8,481 nucleotides of DNA, taken from Rubrobacteraceae bacterium. Lineage in GTDB: Bacteria; Actinomycetota; Rubrobacteria; Rubrobacterales; Rubrobacteraceae. The notes below the pieces were generated by a model. It saw only the letters and a list, made by a program, of their open reading frames with translations, was not told the DNA's origin and searched no databases. Position 1 is the stretch's first letter; the number at the start of each line of letters is the position of its first letter. The stretch covers positions 1 through 8,481 of the forward strand of contig JAJNDJ010000045.1 of NCBI GenBank assembly GCA_021156345.1. Direction: 5' to 3'. Below, one piece after another: positions 1 through 6,308 of this stretch. The position numbers were made by a program, and so were the translations under genes.

Positions 1-1
1 G

Positions 2-535
2 GAAGACGCCGCCCTGGCCGAAGAGCTGCTCGCCGACGAGAAAGAGCGGGCCGAGCACGTCATGCTCGTCGACCTCGGGCGCAACGACCTCGGGCGCGTA
101 AGCGAGATCGGCTCGGTCGGGCTGGAGAGCTTCATGGAGATAGAGCGCTACTCGCACGTCATGCACATCGTCTCGACCGTCGAGGGGGATCTCCGCGAGG
201 ACCTGACGGCCCTCGACGCGCTCGCGGCGGCCTTCCCCGCAGGGACCGTCTCCGGTGCGCCGAAGGTGAGGGCCATGGAGATCATCGACGAACTCGAGAG
301 CACCCGCCGCGGTCCTTACGCGGGCGCCACAGGCTACTACGGCGTCGACGGCCGCCTCGACACCTGCATTACGCTCCGCACAGCACTCCTCAAAGACGGT
401 ATCGCTTACTTCCAGGCAGGAGGCGGCGTCGTCGCCGACTCGGTACCCTCGCTCGAGTACGAGGAGACCCGTAACAAGGCGCGGGCGATGGAGCGGGCGC
501 TCGAGGTCGCCCGCTCCCGCGAGATGTGGCTGTAG
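2..535 (+). CDS. trpE: Anthranilate synthase component I, C-terminal part (5' truncated by window edge)
   Basis: Anthranilate synthase component I converts chorismate to anthranilate, using ammonia from a glutamine amidotransferase partner, in the first step of tryptophan synthesis in the cytoplasm. The visible part is the C-terminal chorismate-binding fold. The frame is open from base 2, upstream of the first ATG at 62, and reads through family motifs: [64 protein letters not shown] and the closing [10 protein letters not shown]. These are typical of TrpE; the related PabB (aminodeoxychorismate synthase) shares most of them, but [19 protein letters not shown] with DTCITLRT fits TrpE better. 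The real start lies outside the window. No trpG, trpD or trpC follows; plsY comes next after 43 bases, so any trp operon would lie upstream or elsewhere. Stop is TAG at 533-535. Confidence 0.92.
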   Translation, partial: EDAALAEELLADEKERAEHVMLVDLGRNDLGRVSEIGSVGLESFMEIERYSHVMHIVSTVEGDLREDLTALDALAAAFPAGTVSGAPKVRAMEIIDELESTRRGPYAGATGYYGVDGRLDTCITLRTALLKDGIAYFQAGGGVVADSVPSLEYEETRNKARAMERALEVARSREMWL

Positions 536-563
536 CGGCGAGACCGTAGGGCCATCGTTCAGC

Positions 564-569
564 TATACT
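564..569 (+). promoter_or_regulatory. Probable -10 element of a near-leaderless plsY promoter
   Basis: TATACT matches the TATAAT consensus at 5 of 6 positions and stands in the short trpE-plsY gap. A transcript would start around 576-579, at or just before the plsY ATG at 579. There is no Shine-Dalgarno-like purine run before that ATG (the bases are tttctccgcc), which agrees with leaderless translation, common in actinobacteria. No convincing -35 box is visible about 17 bases upstream. Confidence 0.5.
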
Positions 570-578
570 TTCTCCGCC

Positions 579-1178
579 ATGTTGGGGATTCTTCTCGTAC
601 TGTTCGGTTATATTCTCGGCTCCGTGCCGACCGGGTACCTGGTCGGTCGGGCCCTCGGCGTGGATGTCCGGAAGGTAGGCAGCGGGAACATAGGTACGGC
701 GAACGTGCTGCGGGCCGCTGGGAAGTGGGCCGCCGTTCTCACGCTCGCTGGCGACATGCTCAAGGGTCTCGTTCCCGTGGTGGTCGCCAGGCTCTCCGTG
801 CAGAACGAGTGGCTCATCGCCGCCGTCGCTTTCGCGGCGGTGATCGGGCACTGCTGGCCCGTCTTCCTGCGCTTCAAGGGCGGGAAGGCCGTCGCCACGG
901 GCGCAGGAACGACCATAGGGCTCGCGCCACTGATCGGGCTCTGCCTCTTCGCCTTCTGGTGGGCGGTCGTGCTCCTTAGCCGCTACACTTCGCTCGGCGC
1001 CATAGCCGTCATGGTCATAAGCCCCGTGGTGTTCTGGCTCTCAGGCCAGCCGCTCCCTTACGTGCTCTACACCATAATTGGGGGGGCGCTCGTCCTGTGG
1101 AGGCACAGGGAGAACGCGCGGGCCCTCCTGAACGGTACGGAGAGGAAAGTAGGCCAGCGGGCAGAGGAGGGCAACTAG
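579..1178 (+). CDS. plsY: Glycerol-3-phosphate acyltransferase PlsY
   Basis: PlsY is an integral membrane enzyme that moves the acyl chain from acyl-phosphate to sn-glycerol-3-phosphate, giving lysophosphatidic acid, the first step of phospholipid synthesis in most bacteria. The 199-residue length is normal. The three family motifs are present: SGNIGTANVLRAAG (about residues 35-48), the phosphate-binding loop with GHCWPVF and FKGGKAVATG (about 90-108), and RHRENARALLNGTERK near the C-terminus (about 175-190). Hydrophobic stretches near residues 3-22, 49-70, 78-92, 108-133 and 137-172 fit the multi-pass membrane topology. The ATG at 579 is chosen because MLGILLVLFGYILGSVPTGY is a typical PlsY N-terminus. 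It is preceded by a TATACT box and no ribosome site, so initiation is probably leaderless. The stop codon directly abuts the TTG start of the next gene, so the two are likely co-transcribed and translationally coupled. Confidence 0.95.
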   Translation: MLGILLVLFGYILGSVPTGYLVGRALGVDVRKVGSGNIGTANVLRAAGKWAAVLTLAGDMLKGLVPVVVARLSVQNEWLIAAVAFAAVIGHCWPVFLRFKGGKAVATGAGTTIGLAPLIGLCLFAFWWAVVLLSRYTSLGAIAVMVISPVVFWLSGQPLPYVLYTIIGGALVLWRHRENARALLNGTERKVGQRAEEGN

Positions 1179-2276
1179 TTGCTCGGCGAGGCATACAAGG
1201 ACAAGAAGATACTGCTTACGGGGGGGACCGGCTTCCTCGGGACTGCGCTGATCGAAAAGGTTCTGCGCTCCATCCCCGACCTCGGGCGCCTCTACCTCCT
1301 CGTCAGGGCCTCCCGCGGTAAGAGCGCGGCAGATAGGTTCGAGAGGGATGTGCTCGGTGCCACGGCCTTCCGCGGCCTGCGCGAGAAGCTTGGCGACGAC
1401 TTCGACGACCACGTCTCGAAGAAGGTCCGTGTTCTGGAGGGCGATGTACACGCGCCTTCGCTGGGGCTTGGCGACGAGGACCTCACCGAGCTCTCGCGCG
1501 AGGTGGACGTCGTGATCCACTCCGCAGCTTCGGTCATTTTCGATGCGCCGCTCGACGCCGCGGTCGACTCGAACGTCCGCGGGACCCTGGGGCTCCTGAA
1601 GCTCGCGCGCTCCTGGGAGAAGAGGCCGCTGTTCATACACATCTCCACGGCTTACGTGGCGGGGACCAGCAAGGAAGACGCGCCAGAGGCGCCGCCAGGC
1701 CCGTCCTCGCCGAACGGGACGACCCTCGACGCGCGAGAGGAAGTTCTCGGCCTGGAGGCGGTGGTGGCCGAGGTGGATGAGGCTTCGCGGGAGCGGTCGC
1801 TGCTGAGGCGCTTCGAGACGGAGGCGAGGCGTGAGCTCGGTATGGTCGGCGAAGAGGAAGAGGTCGCAGGGAGGGTCGACCAGCTGAGGCGCGCCTGGAT
1901 GCGCGACCGGCTCGTCGAGCGGGGAACCAGGCGGGCGCGAGAATTGGGTTGGAACGATGTCTACACCTTCACCAAGTCACTCGCGGAGCGGATGGTGGTC
2001 GCAGAACGGGGCGAGACGCCGCTCGTCATAGTGAGGCCTGCCATCATAGAGAGCAGCTACAGGGAGCCCTACCCTGGTTGGATCCAGGGCACCAGGATGG
2101 CCGACCCCATAATCATGGCGTTCGCGAAGGGCATCCTGCGCGAGTTCCCGGGCAACCGGGCGTCCCATCCAGGTGCCAGAGTGGTCCTTCCCCGGCCGCA
2201 GACGGGTCGAAGGGCTGCTCAAGATGGAGCTTGCCGCCCTCAAGGTGGCCGGCATTCTCGCCGCGCGTATGCCTGA
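1179..2276 (+). CDS. Fatty-acyl-CoA reductase-type extended SDR domain (N-terminal fragment)
   Basis: This fragment belongs to the extended short-chain dehydrogenases of the fatty-acyl-CoA reductase (NAD_binding_4, 'male sterility') type, which reduce long-chain acyl-CoA to fatty aldehyde or alcohol with NAD(P)H. Visible features are the nucleotide-binding loop TGGTGFLG (residues 14-21), VIHSAASVIF (112-121), HISTAYVAG (154-162) with catalytic Ser156, and the YxxxK pair Tyr262/Lys266 in VYTFTKSLAERM, followed by VRPAIIES and EPYPGWIQG. The long charged stretch at about 195-258 is usual for bacterial members. The TTG start at 1179 directly follows the plsY stop and has a strong AGGAGGG site at 1165-1171, seven bases upstream. 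Residues after 326 are out-of-frame readthrough rich in Arg and Gly and have no family resemblance. The cofactor and catalytic residues are intact, but the lost segment should be part of the substrate region, so activity is doubtful. Confidence 0.82.
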   Translation: MLGEAYKDKKILLTGGTGFLGTALIEKVLRSIPDLGRLYLLVRASRGKSAADRFERDVLGATAFRGLREKLGDDFDDHVSKKVRVLEGDVHAPSLGLGDEDLTELSREVDVVIHSAASVIFDAPLDAAVDSNVRGTLGLLKLARSWEKRPLFIHISTAYVAGTSKEDAPEAPPGPSSPNGTTLDAREEVLGLEAVVAEVDEASRERSLLRRFETEARRELGMVGEEEEVAGRVDQLRRAWMRDRLVERGTRRARELGWNDVYTFTKSLAERMVVAERGETPLVIVRPAIIESSYREPYPGWIQGTRMADPIIMAFAKGILREFPGNRASHPGARVVLPRPQTGRRAAQDGACRPQGGRHSRRAYA

Positions 2277-3258
2277 AGGCCATATGGCTTCAGACGCGCG
2301 GCAGAGGATCGCACGCGCCGAGAAGCGCGCCAGGATGAGCCTTTACTACAGTCACATCTACGGCGCCTACGCGAACATGACCTCGACCTTCGCGAGCTCT
2401 CGCACGGAGGCCCTCTACACAGCCCTCCCGCCAGAGGACCGCGAGGAGTTCCCGTTCGACATCGCTGACATCGACTGGCGGGCGTGGATGCAGGGAGCGC
2501 ACCTGCCCGCGCTCACCACCCGCCCGAGCCGGAAAAAACGCAAGAAGGCGACGGCCGAGATGCCTGGCGAGGTAGCGGCGATCTTCGACGTTGACGGCAC
2601 CATAGTGGGATCCAACGTGGTCTCTTACTTCGCGTGGCTCAGGATGAGGGAGCTTCCTGCGGCCTTGCGTCCGCTCTGGCTCGCCGGGTTCCTTACCAAG
2701 GTCCCTTATTACTGGGGACTGGACAAGGTCAGCCGCGCCCACTTCAACCGCGCGTTCTACAAGAACTATGCGGGCTGGAAGCCGTCCCGCGCCAGGCACC
2801 TCGGGCAGGAGAGCTTCGCCGGCTTTACCCTGGATCGCATCTTTCCCGAGGCGTTGCAGCAACTAAGAGACCACAAGGCCGCAGGCCACCGCGTCGTCTT
2901 GCTCTCCGGCGCGCTTGACTTCCTCCTCGAGCCGATGAAGGATCTCGCCGACGATGTCCTCTGCTCCACGCTGGCCCAGGAGAACGGCGCCTACACGGGA
3001 GAGCTGACGGGCGCCCCCGTTGCTGGCGACGCCCGCGCCAGGATGCTGGCCTCCTTCGCCAGGCGCCGAGGCCTCGACCTCTCTCGCTCCTACGCTTACG
3101 CTGACTCCATCTCCGACCTACCCATGCTCGAGGCCGTCGGCAACCCCGTCGCCGTCAACCCGGATCGGCGCCTCGGGACGGCCGCGAAAGCCAGGGGATG
3201 GAGGGTCGAGCACTGGGACAAGAACGGCGTCGCGGACGGCATGGCCAAGAAGATCTAG
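2173..3258 (+). CDS. Reductase C-terminal region plus HAD-IB phosphatase-like domain (C-terminal fragment)
   Basis: The first 115 or so residues resemble the FAR_C tail of acyl-CoA reductases (MTSTFASSRTEALYTALPPED, FPFDIADIDWRAWMQ), followed by a basic linker KKRKKATAEM and a HAD-IB hydrolase domain of SerB type. HAD motif I is FDVDGT with Asp139 and Asp141. Motif II is LLSGA with Ser245. Motif IV is YADSISDLPML with Asp311 and Asp315, then the usual VGNPVAVNPDRRL. The motif III region reads AGDARARML, with arginines where a lysine is expected. HAD-IB enzymes remove phosphate from small metabolites, but this one's substrate is unknown. The GTG at 2173 is merely the first possible start in this frame and has no good ribosome site; the family-like sequence already begins at 2158. 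This is therefore best read as the 3' part of the broken fusion gene, not an independent gene, although translation of a separate HAD protein from an internal start such as ATG 2224 is possible. Confidence 0.8.
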   Translation: MPEWSFPGRRRVEGLLKMELAALKVAGILAARMPEGHMASDARQRIARAEKRARMSLYYSHIYGAYANMTSTFASSRTEALYTALPPEDREEFPFDIADIDWRAWMQGAHLPALTTRPSRKKRKKATAEMPGEVAAIFDVDGTIVGSNVVSYFAWLRMRELPAALRPLWLAGFLTKVPYYWGLDKVSRAHFNRAFYKNYAGWKPSRARHLGQESFAGFTLDRIFPEALQQLRDHKAAGHRVVLLSGALDFLLEPMKDLADDVLCSTLAQENGAYTGELTGAPVAGDARARMLASFARRRGLDLSRSYAYADSISDLPMLEAVGNPVAVNPDRRLGTAAKARGWRVEHWDKNGVADGMAKKI

Positions 3259-3259
3259 G

Positions 3260-4468
3260 TTGCACGCCCTCGTCTACCGAAAGTCCATCCCGCGCTACGT
3301 CTTGATGCGCGCCGGCTCGAAGCGGATAAAGTCCCTCGAAACGAGCCGCTTCTCCCCGCTCCAACTGGAAGACGCCCCCGACCCCGGGCTACCGACCCCA
3401 CAATGGGTACGCGTTAAGCCGCTCCTCTCCGGTATCTGCGGCTCGGACCTGGGAACGCTCTCCTCGGAAAACTCGCCTTACTTCTCCCCGATAACCTCTC
3501 CTCCCTTCGTGATGGGCCACGAGGTCGTCGGTGAGGTAGTCGAAGACAACTCCGACTTCCGCGCCGGCGAGCGGGTCGTCCTGGAGCCCGCCCTTGGATG
3601 CGCCGTCCGCGGCATAGACCCGCCTTGCACTTACTGCGTCTCGGGACGCCACGCCCTGTGCCTGAACGTGGCCAGGGGGGACGTAAGCCCTGGCATCCAG
3701 ACGGGTTTCTGCCGCGACACCGGCGGTGGCTGGTCACAGGGCACACTCGTCGCCCACCCATCGCAGCTCCACCGCGTACCCGACGTAGTACCCGACGAGT
3801 CAGCCGTCGCGATCGAGCCCCTCGCCTGCGCCGTTCACGCCGTGCTCGGAGCCGTCCCGGCCCCCGGCGACACCACCCTGGTCATAGGGGCCGGTAGCGT
3901 CGGCCTCTTTACCGTCGCGGCCCTGAGATACCTCACAGACGCAGGCCCCATCATCTGCGTCGCCAAGCACGAGCGACAGAGGGACGAGGCGCTTCGTCTT
4001 GGGGCGACCGAGGTCGTCCACCCCAAAGAGACCTACTCGAAACTCCCCGAGATGCTAGGCACGGCGTCCTACAAGCCCGAGCTCGGCAAGCCGGTCGTCA
4101 TGGGCGGAGCTGGCAAGGTCTTCGAGTGCGTAGGCGCACCAGGTACCATGGAGGACGCGCTCCGCCTGGCGCGCCCTGGCGGTGAGGTCACGCTCGTCGG
4201 CATGCCCGGCGCGAAGAGCACACTGGACCTGACCGCCCTCTGGTTCAAAGAAGTCCGTCTCGCCGGAAGCTACGCCTACAGTATCGAGAACTACAAGGCA
4301 AAGGAGACGAGCAGCTTCCAACTCGCGCTCAGCATCGCCCCCAAGATAGAACTACAGACTCTCGTAGGTCCCAGCTTCCGACTCGATTCCTACAAAGGGG
4401 CCATCGCAGCCGCCCGCGCAGCAGGAAGCGAAGGACACATCAAAGTAGTCTTCGACAATAGGAGCTAG
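3260..4468 (+). CDS. Zinc-dependent medium-chain alcohol dehydrogenase
   Basis: This is a 402-residue cytoplasmic NAD(P)-dependent oxidoreductase of the zinc-containing medium-chain (MDR) family, acting on an alcohol or polyol whose identity is not evident. Catalytic-zinc residues are Cys60 (SGICGSD) and His87-Glu88 (MGHEVVGEV). Four cysteines, 114, 123, 126 and 134, form the structural-zinc lobe, with an unusually wide first gap (C-x8-C-x2-C-x7-C). The Rossmann loop VIGAGSVGL lies at 208-216, and GGEVTLVGMPG at 308-318. The TTG at 3260 is chosen because MHALVYRKSIPRY resembles the 'MKALV..RS.PRY' opening of this subfamily. It sits one base after the upstream TAG, with a weak AAGAAG seven bases before it. 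The frame stays open upstream to 3020, but only as a shadow of the HAD domain. Close packing with the reductase/HAD gene suggests one operon and a shared pathway. Confidence 0.9.
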   Translation: MHALVYRKSIPRYVLMRAGSKRIKSLETSRFSPLQLEDAPDPGLPTPQWVRVKPLLSGICGSDLGTLSSENSPYFSPITSPPFVMGHEVVGEVVEDNSDFRAGERVVLEPALGCAVRGIDPPCTYCVSGRHALCLNVARGDVSPGIQTGFCRDTGGGWSQGTLVAHPSQLHRVPDVVPDESAVAIEPLACAVHAVLGAVPAPGDTTLVIGAGSVGLFTVAALRYLTDAGPIICVAKHERQRDEALRLGATEVVHPKETYSKLPEMLGTASYKPELGKPVVMGGAGKVFECVGAPGTMEDALRLARPGGEVTLVGMPGAKSTLDLTALWFKEVRLAGSYAYSIENYKAKETSSFQLALSIAPKIELQTLVGPSFRLDSYKGAIAAARAAGSEGHIKVVFDNRS

Positions 4469-4491
4469 TCAGCATGCCAGCATTTAAGCAC

Positions 4492-4514
4492 GCCGCCAGG
4501 CTTCGCCAGGCGGC
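4492..4514 (+). terminator. GC-rich hairpin after the dehydrogenase gene, possible terminator
   Basis: GCCGCCAGGC and GCCAGGCGGC flank a TTC loop and pair over ten positions with one A-A mismatch. The hairpin begins 23 bases after the dehydrogenase stop, a reasonable place for transcription to end. No T-run follows it, so it would be an imperfect intrinsic terminator or only an mRNA 3'-end stabiliser. Confidence 0.35.
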
Positions 4515-4625
4515 TCGTCAGCCGCTCAGCTATATGTGGTGGGGGACTCGTCCGCTTGAGAGAATGCCGTAAGAGCACCTACTCATCGAGATGCGGCTCC
4601 GACCGCGAAACTTGAAAAGCCGAAT

Positions 4626-4667
4626 TGCTGACAAGCGGAGGCAACGGGCCGGAGCGTGCTGACTAGC
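4626..4667 (+). repeat. Imperfect 11-base direct repeat upstream of the LarA-like gene
   Basis: TGCTGACAAGC (4626-4636) and TGCTGACTAGC (4657-4667) match at 10 of 11 positions and start 31 bases apart, close to three helical turns. They lie within 70 bases of the LarA-like start codon. The arrangement could be a regulator's paired site, but chance is not excluded. The rest of the 226-base gap (4469-4694) holds the hairpin at 4492-4514, a TATATG (4531-4536) preceded by the same TCAGC that precedes the plsY -10 box, and the ribosome site at 4684-4690. I could not assign a riboswitch. Confidence 0.3.
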
Positions 4668-4694
4668 TGATATGCTGCGACCGAAGGGAGCAAA

Positions 4695-6272
4695 ATGACC
4701 CGACCAGGCATCACGACCATTTTGGAGAGGAACAGCCCCCCGATGTGGTTCTACGCGGGGGACAGGTTCCACTACGAGAAGCTGCCTGAGGGGACGCGTG
4801 TGATCTACCCGCCAGGACCTTCTCGACCGCTCGCCGAACCTGGCGTCGCCATAGAGCGTGCGCTACTCGAACCGATGGGCATGGAGCCACTACATGAGCT
4901 CCTCACGCCGGGTATGAAGCTGACCATCGCCTTCGACGACCTCTCGATACCGCTGCCACCGATGCGCAAGCCCGATGTTCGTCAGCAGGTTATAGAGAAG
5001 GTACTGGAGAAGGCCGCCGCCAAAGGTGTCGAGGACATCCACCTCATCGCGGCCCTCGGTCTCCACCGCAGGATGACGGAAGCCGAGCTCAGGCATTGCC
5101 TGGGGAGCAGGATCATGTCCCGCTACTACCCGGATCGGCTCTATAACTACGACGCCGAGGACCCTGAGGGGAACGTCATGATCGGCGAGACGGAGTTGGG
5201 CGAAGAGGTCAGCGTCAGCCGCCGCGTCGCCGAGAGCGACCTGCTCGTCTACGTGAACGTGAACTTCATCCCTATGGACGGTGGGCACAAGTCCGTGCAC
5301 ACAGGCCTGGCCCCCTACTCCTCCATCCGCCATCATCACACCCCGAAGATGCTGGCCAACACCCGCTCCCTGATGGACCCACCGAACTCCGCCATGCACG
5401 CCTCCATAAATCGGATGGGCAAGCTCTTCGACGAGAACGTCAAGGTCTTCCACATAGAGAGCACCCTGAACAACCAGACCTACCCCGCAGCTTTCGATTT
5501 CATGGCGAAACCCGAGTACCAGTGGAGCATGCTAACCAAAGCCAACTTCCTCGCTACCCACAAGGCCACGCAGACGATGCCGCTGGAAGCCGCCAGGCGC
5601 ATCTCTCACTCCATAAACGCTCCGCACCGGGTGACCAGCATACAGGCGGGCGCCACCGAGCCCGTACACGCGGCGACCCTGAAGGACAACTACAGGCAGA
5701 TGGTCGTCCCCGCCGAGGGCCAGTCGGACGTGCTCCTGTTGGGCATCCCTTACCTCGGACCCTACAACGTCAACTCCATCATGAACCCTATCCTCGTCTT
5801 CAATATGCTCCTCGGTTACCTCTTCAACCTCTACAAGGGCAGACCACTGGTGCGCGAGGGAGGCGTCCTGATCGGCACCCACCCCATGCCGGCCAACTTC
5901 AACAAGCTCCACCACCCGAGCTACATAGACCTTTGGAACGAAGTCTTCCCCGAGACGAACGATGTCCACGAGATCCACCACCGCTACGAGGAGAAGTACG
6001 CTAACGATCCCTGGTACCGTACCCTCTACCGAAACTCCTACGCCTACCACGGCGCTCACCCTTTCACAGTCCTCTACTGGGCAGCCCACGCCCTCGACCA
6101 CCTCGGCGGCGTCATACTGGTAGGCGGCGACCCCCAGACCACAAAACGTATGGGACTCGGACGGGCCGACAGCGTAGCCGAAGCGCTCCAGATGGCCCAG
6201 GACAGTGTTGGCCCGAACCCAAGCACGACCTACATGCACATCCCGCCACTCTTCATGTGCGAGGTGAGCTAG
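4695..6272 (+). CDS. LarA-like (DUF2088, lactate-racemase-domain) protein
   Basis: LarA enzymes racemise or epimerise 2-hydroxy acids using a nickel-pincer nucleotide cofactor bound covalently to a lysine. This 525-residue protein shows the family landmarks: AFDDLSIPLPP (79-89) in place of the substrate-binding DxxRPTP-like loop, the motif ALGLHRRMTEAEL (120-132) with His124, and GGHKSVHTGLAPYSSIRHHH (196-215). The last aligns with LarA's GGRK...PG.....NH, placing Lys199 at the cofactor lysine and His213-215 at a nickel-ligand histidine. The histidine ten residues before the lysine in LarA is not present (VNVNFIPMD instead). The protein is about 100 residues longer than typical LarA, with a distinctive histidine-rich C-terminal half (HHPSY, HEIHHRYEEKY, YHGAHPF). 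The ATG at 4695 has GAAGGGAG (4683-4690) four bases upstream. Substrate unknown; the altered motifs argue against plain lactate racemase. The cofactor genes larB, larC and larE are not in the window. It sits downstream of the dehydrogenase but across a 226-base gap, so it may have its own promoter. Confidence 0.75.
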   Translation: MTRPGITTILERNSPPMWFYAGDRFHYEKLPEGTRVIYPPGPSRPLAEPGVAIERALLEPMGMEPLHELLTPGMKLTIAFDDLSIPLPPMRKPDVRQQVIEKVLEKAAAKGVEDIHLIAALGLHRRMTEAELRHCLGSRIMSRYYPDRLYNYDAEDPEGNVMIGETELGEEVSVSRRVAESDLLVYVNVNFIPMDGGHKSVHTGLAPYSSIRHHHTPKMLANTRSLMDPPNSAMHASINRMGKLFDENVKVFHIESTLNNQTYPAAFDFMAKPEYQWSMLTKANFLATHKATQTMPLEAARRISHSINAPHRVTSIQAGATEPVHAATLKDNYRQMVVPAEGQSDVLLLGIPYLGPYNVNSIMNPILVFNMLLGYLFNLYKGRPLVREGGVLIGTHPMPANFNKLHHPSYIDLWNEVFPETNDVHEIHHRYEEKYANDPWYRTLYRNSYAYHGAHPFTVLYWAAHALDHLGGVILVGGDPQTTKRMGLGRADSVAEALQMAQDSVGPNPSTTYMHIPPLFMCEVS

Positions 6273-6308
6273 GGCCCGCGTCGTTACCAGCTTCGCACCA
6301 CTACGATG

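Larger units (their letters stand above)
1179..3258 (+). pseudogene. Fatty-acyl-CoA reductase / HAD-IB phosphatase fusion gene, broken by an internal deletion and frameshift
   Basis: Two consecutive reading frames look like the two halves of one multidomain protein: an NAD(P)-binding fatty-acyl reductase domain, then the reductase's C-terminal (FAR_C or 'sterile'-type) region, then a HAD-IB hydrolase domain. The first frame is family-like up to GILREFPGN (codon 326, bases 2154-2156) and turns to nonsense immediately after. The other frame becomes family-like at GRPIQVPEWSFPG (from base 2158). In relatives as I remember them, about 70 residues lie between these points, including an IPVD-type motif and a VASG-type strand. 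None of it is encoded here in any frame, so this is a deletion with a frame change, not a simple indel. The hexamer CCGGGC occurs on each side of the junction (2148-2153 and 2156-2161). Whether it is a true pseudogene or an assembly or sequencing fault cannot be decided from the window. The two readable parts are described separately. Confidence 0.7.

Noticed and set aside
390..851. Minus-strand open frame opposite trpE and plsY
   Set aside because: Pro/Arg/His-rich shadow crossing two confirmed genes.
1041..1640. Minus-strand open frame of 199 codons opposite plsY and the reductase
   Set aside because: Shadow frame with no recognisable motif; both plus-strand genes beneath it are certain in this part.
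2156..2161. Programmed ribosomal frameshift joining the reductase and HAD frames
   Set aside because: No slippery heptamer or stimulatory element is visible, and a frameshift would not restore the missing reductase segment.
3020..3259. Upstream extension of the zinc dehydrogenase frame, adding 80 codons
   Set aside because: It lies wholly inside the HAD domain in another frame, reads as Pro/Ser/Thr/Arg-rich nonsense, and the family N-terminus begins at TTG 3260.
4534..4572. Twelve-residue open frame (MWWGTRPLERMP) in the gap before the LarA-like gene, as a leader peptide
   Set aside because: No ribosome site, and no repeated regulatory codons or attenuator hairpins follow it.
4540..4694. 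Riboswitch in the LarA-like leader
   Set aside because: I compared it by eye with S-box-like patterns (CTCATCGAGA, GAGGCAAC are faintly similar) but the conserved core and pairing do not fit; a covariance-model search would decide.
5532..6239. Long minus-strand open frame (235 codons) opposite the LarA-like gene
   Set aside because: Val/Gly/Glu-rich shadow of a well-supported gene in GC-rich DNA; no family resemblance.
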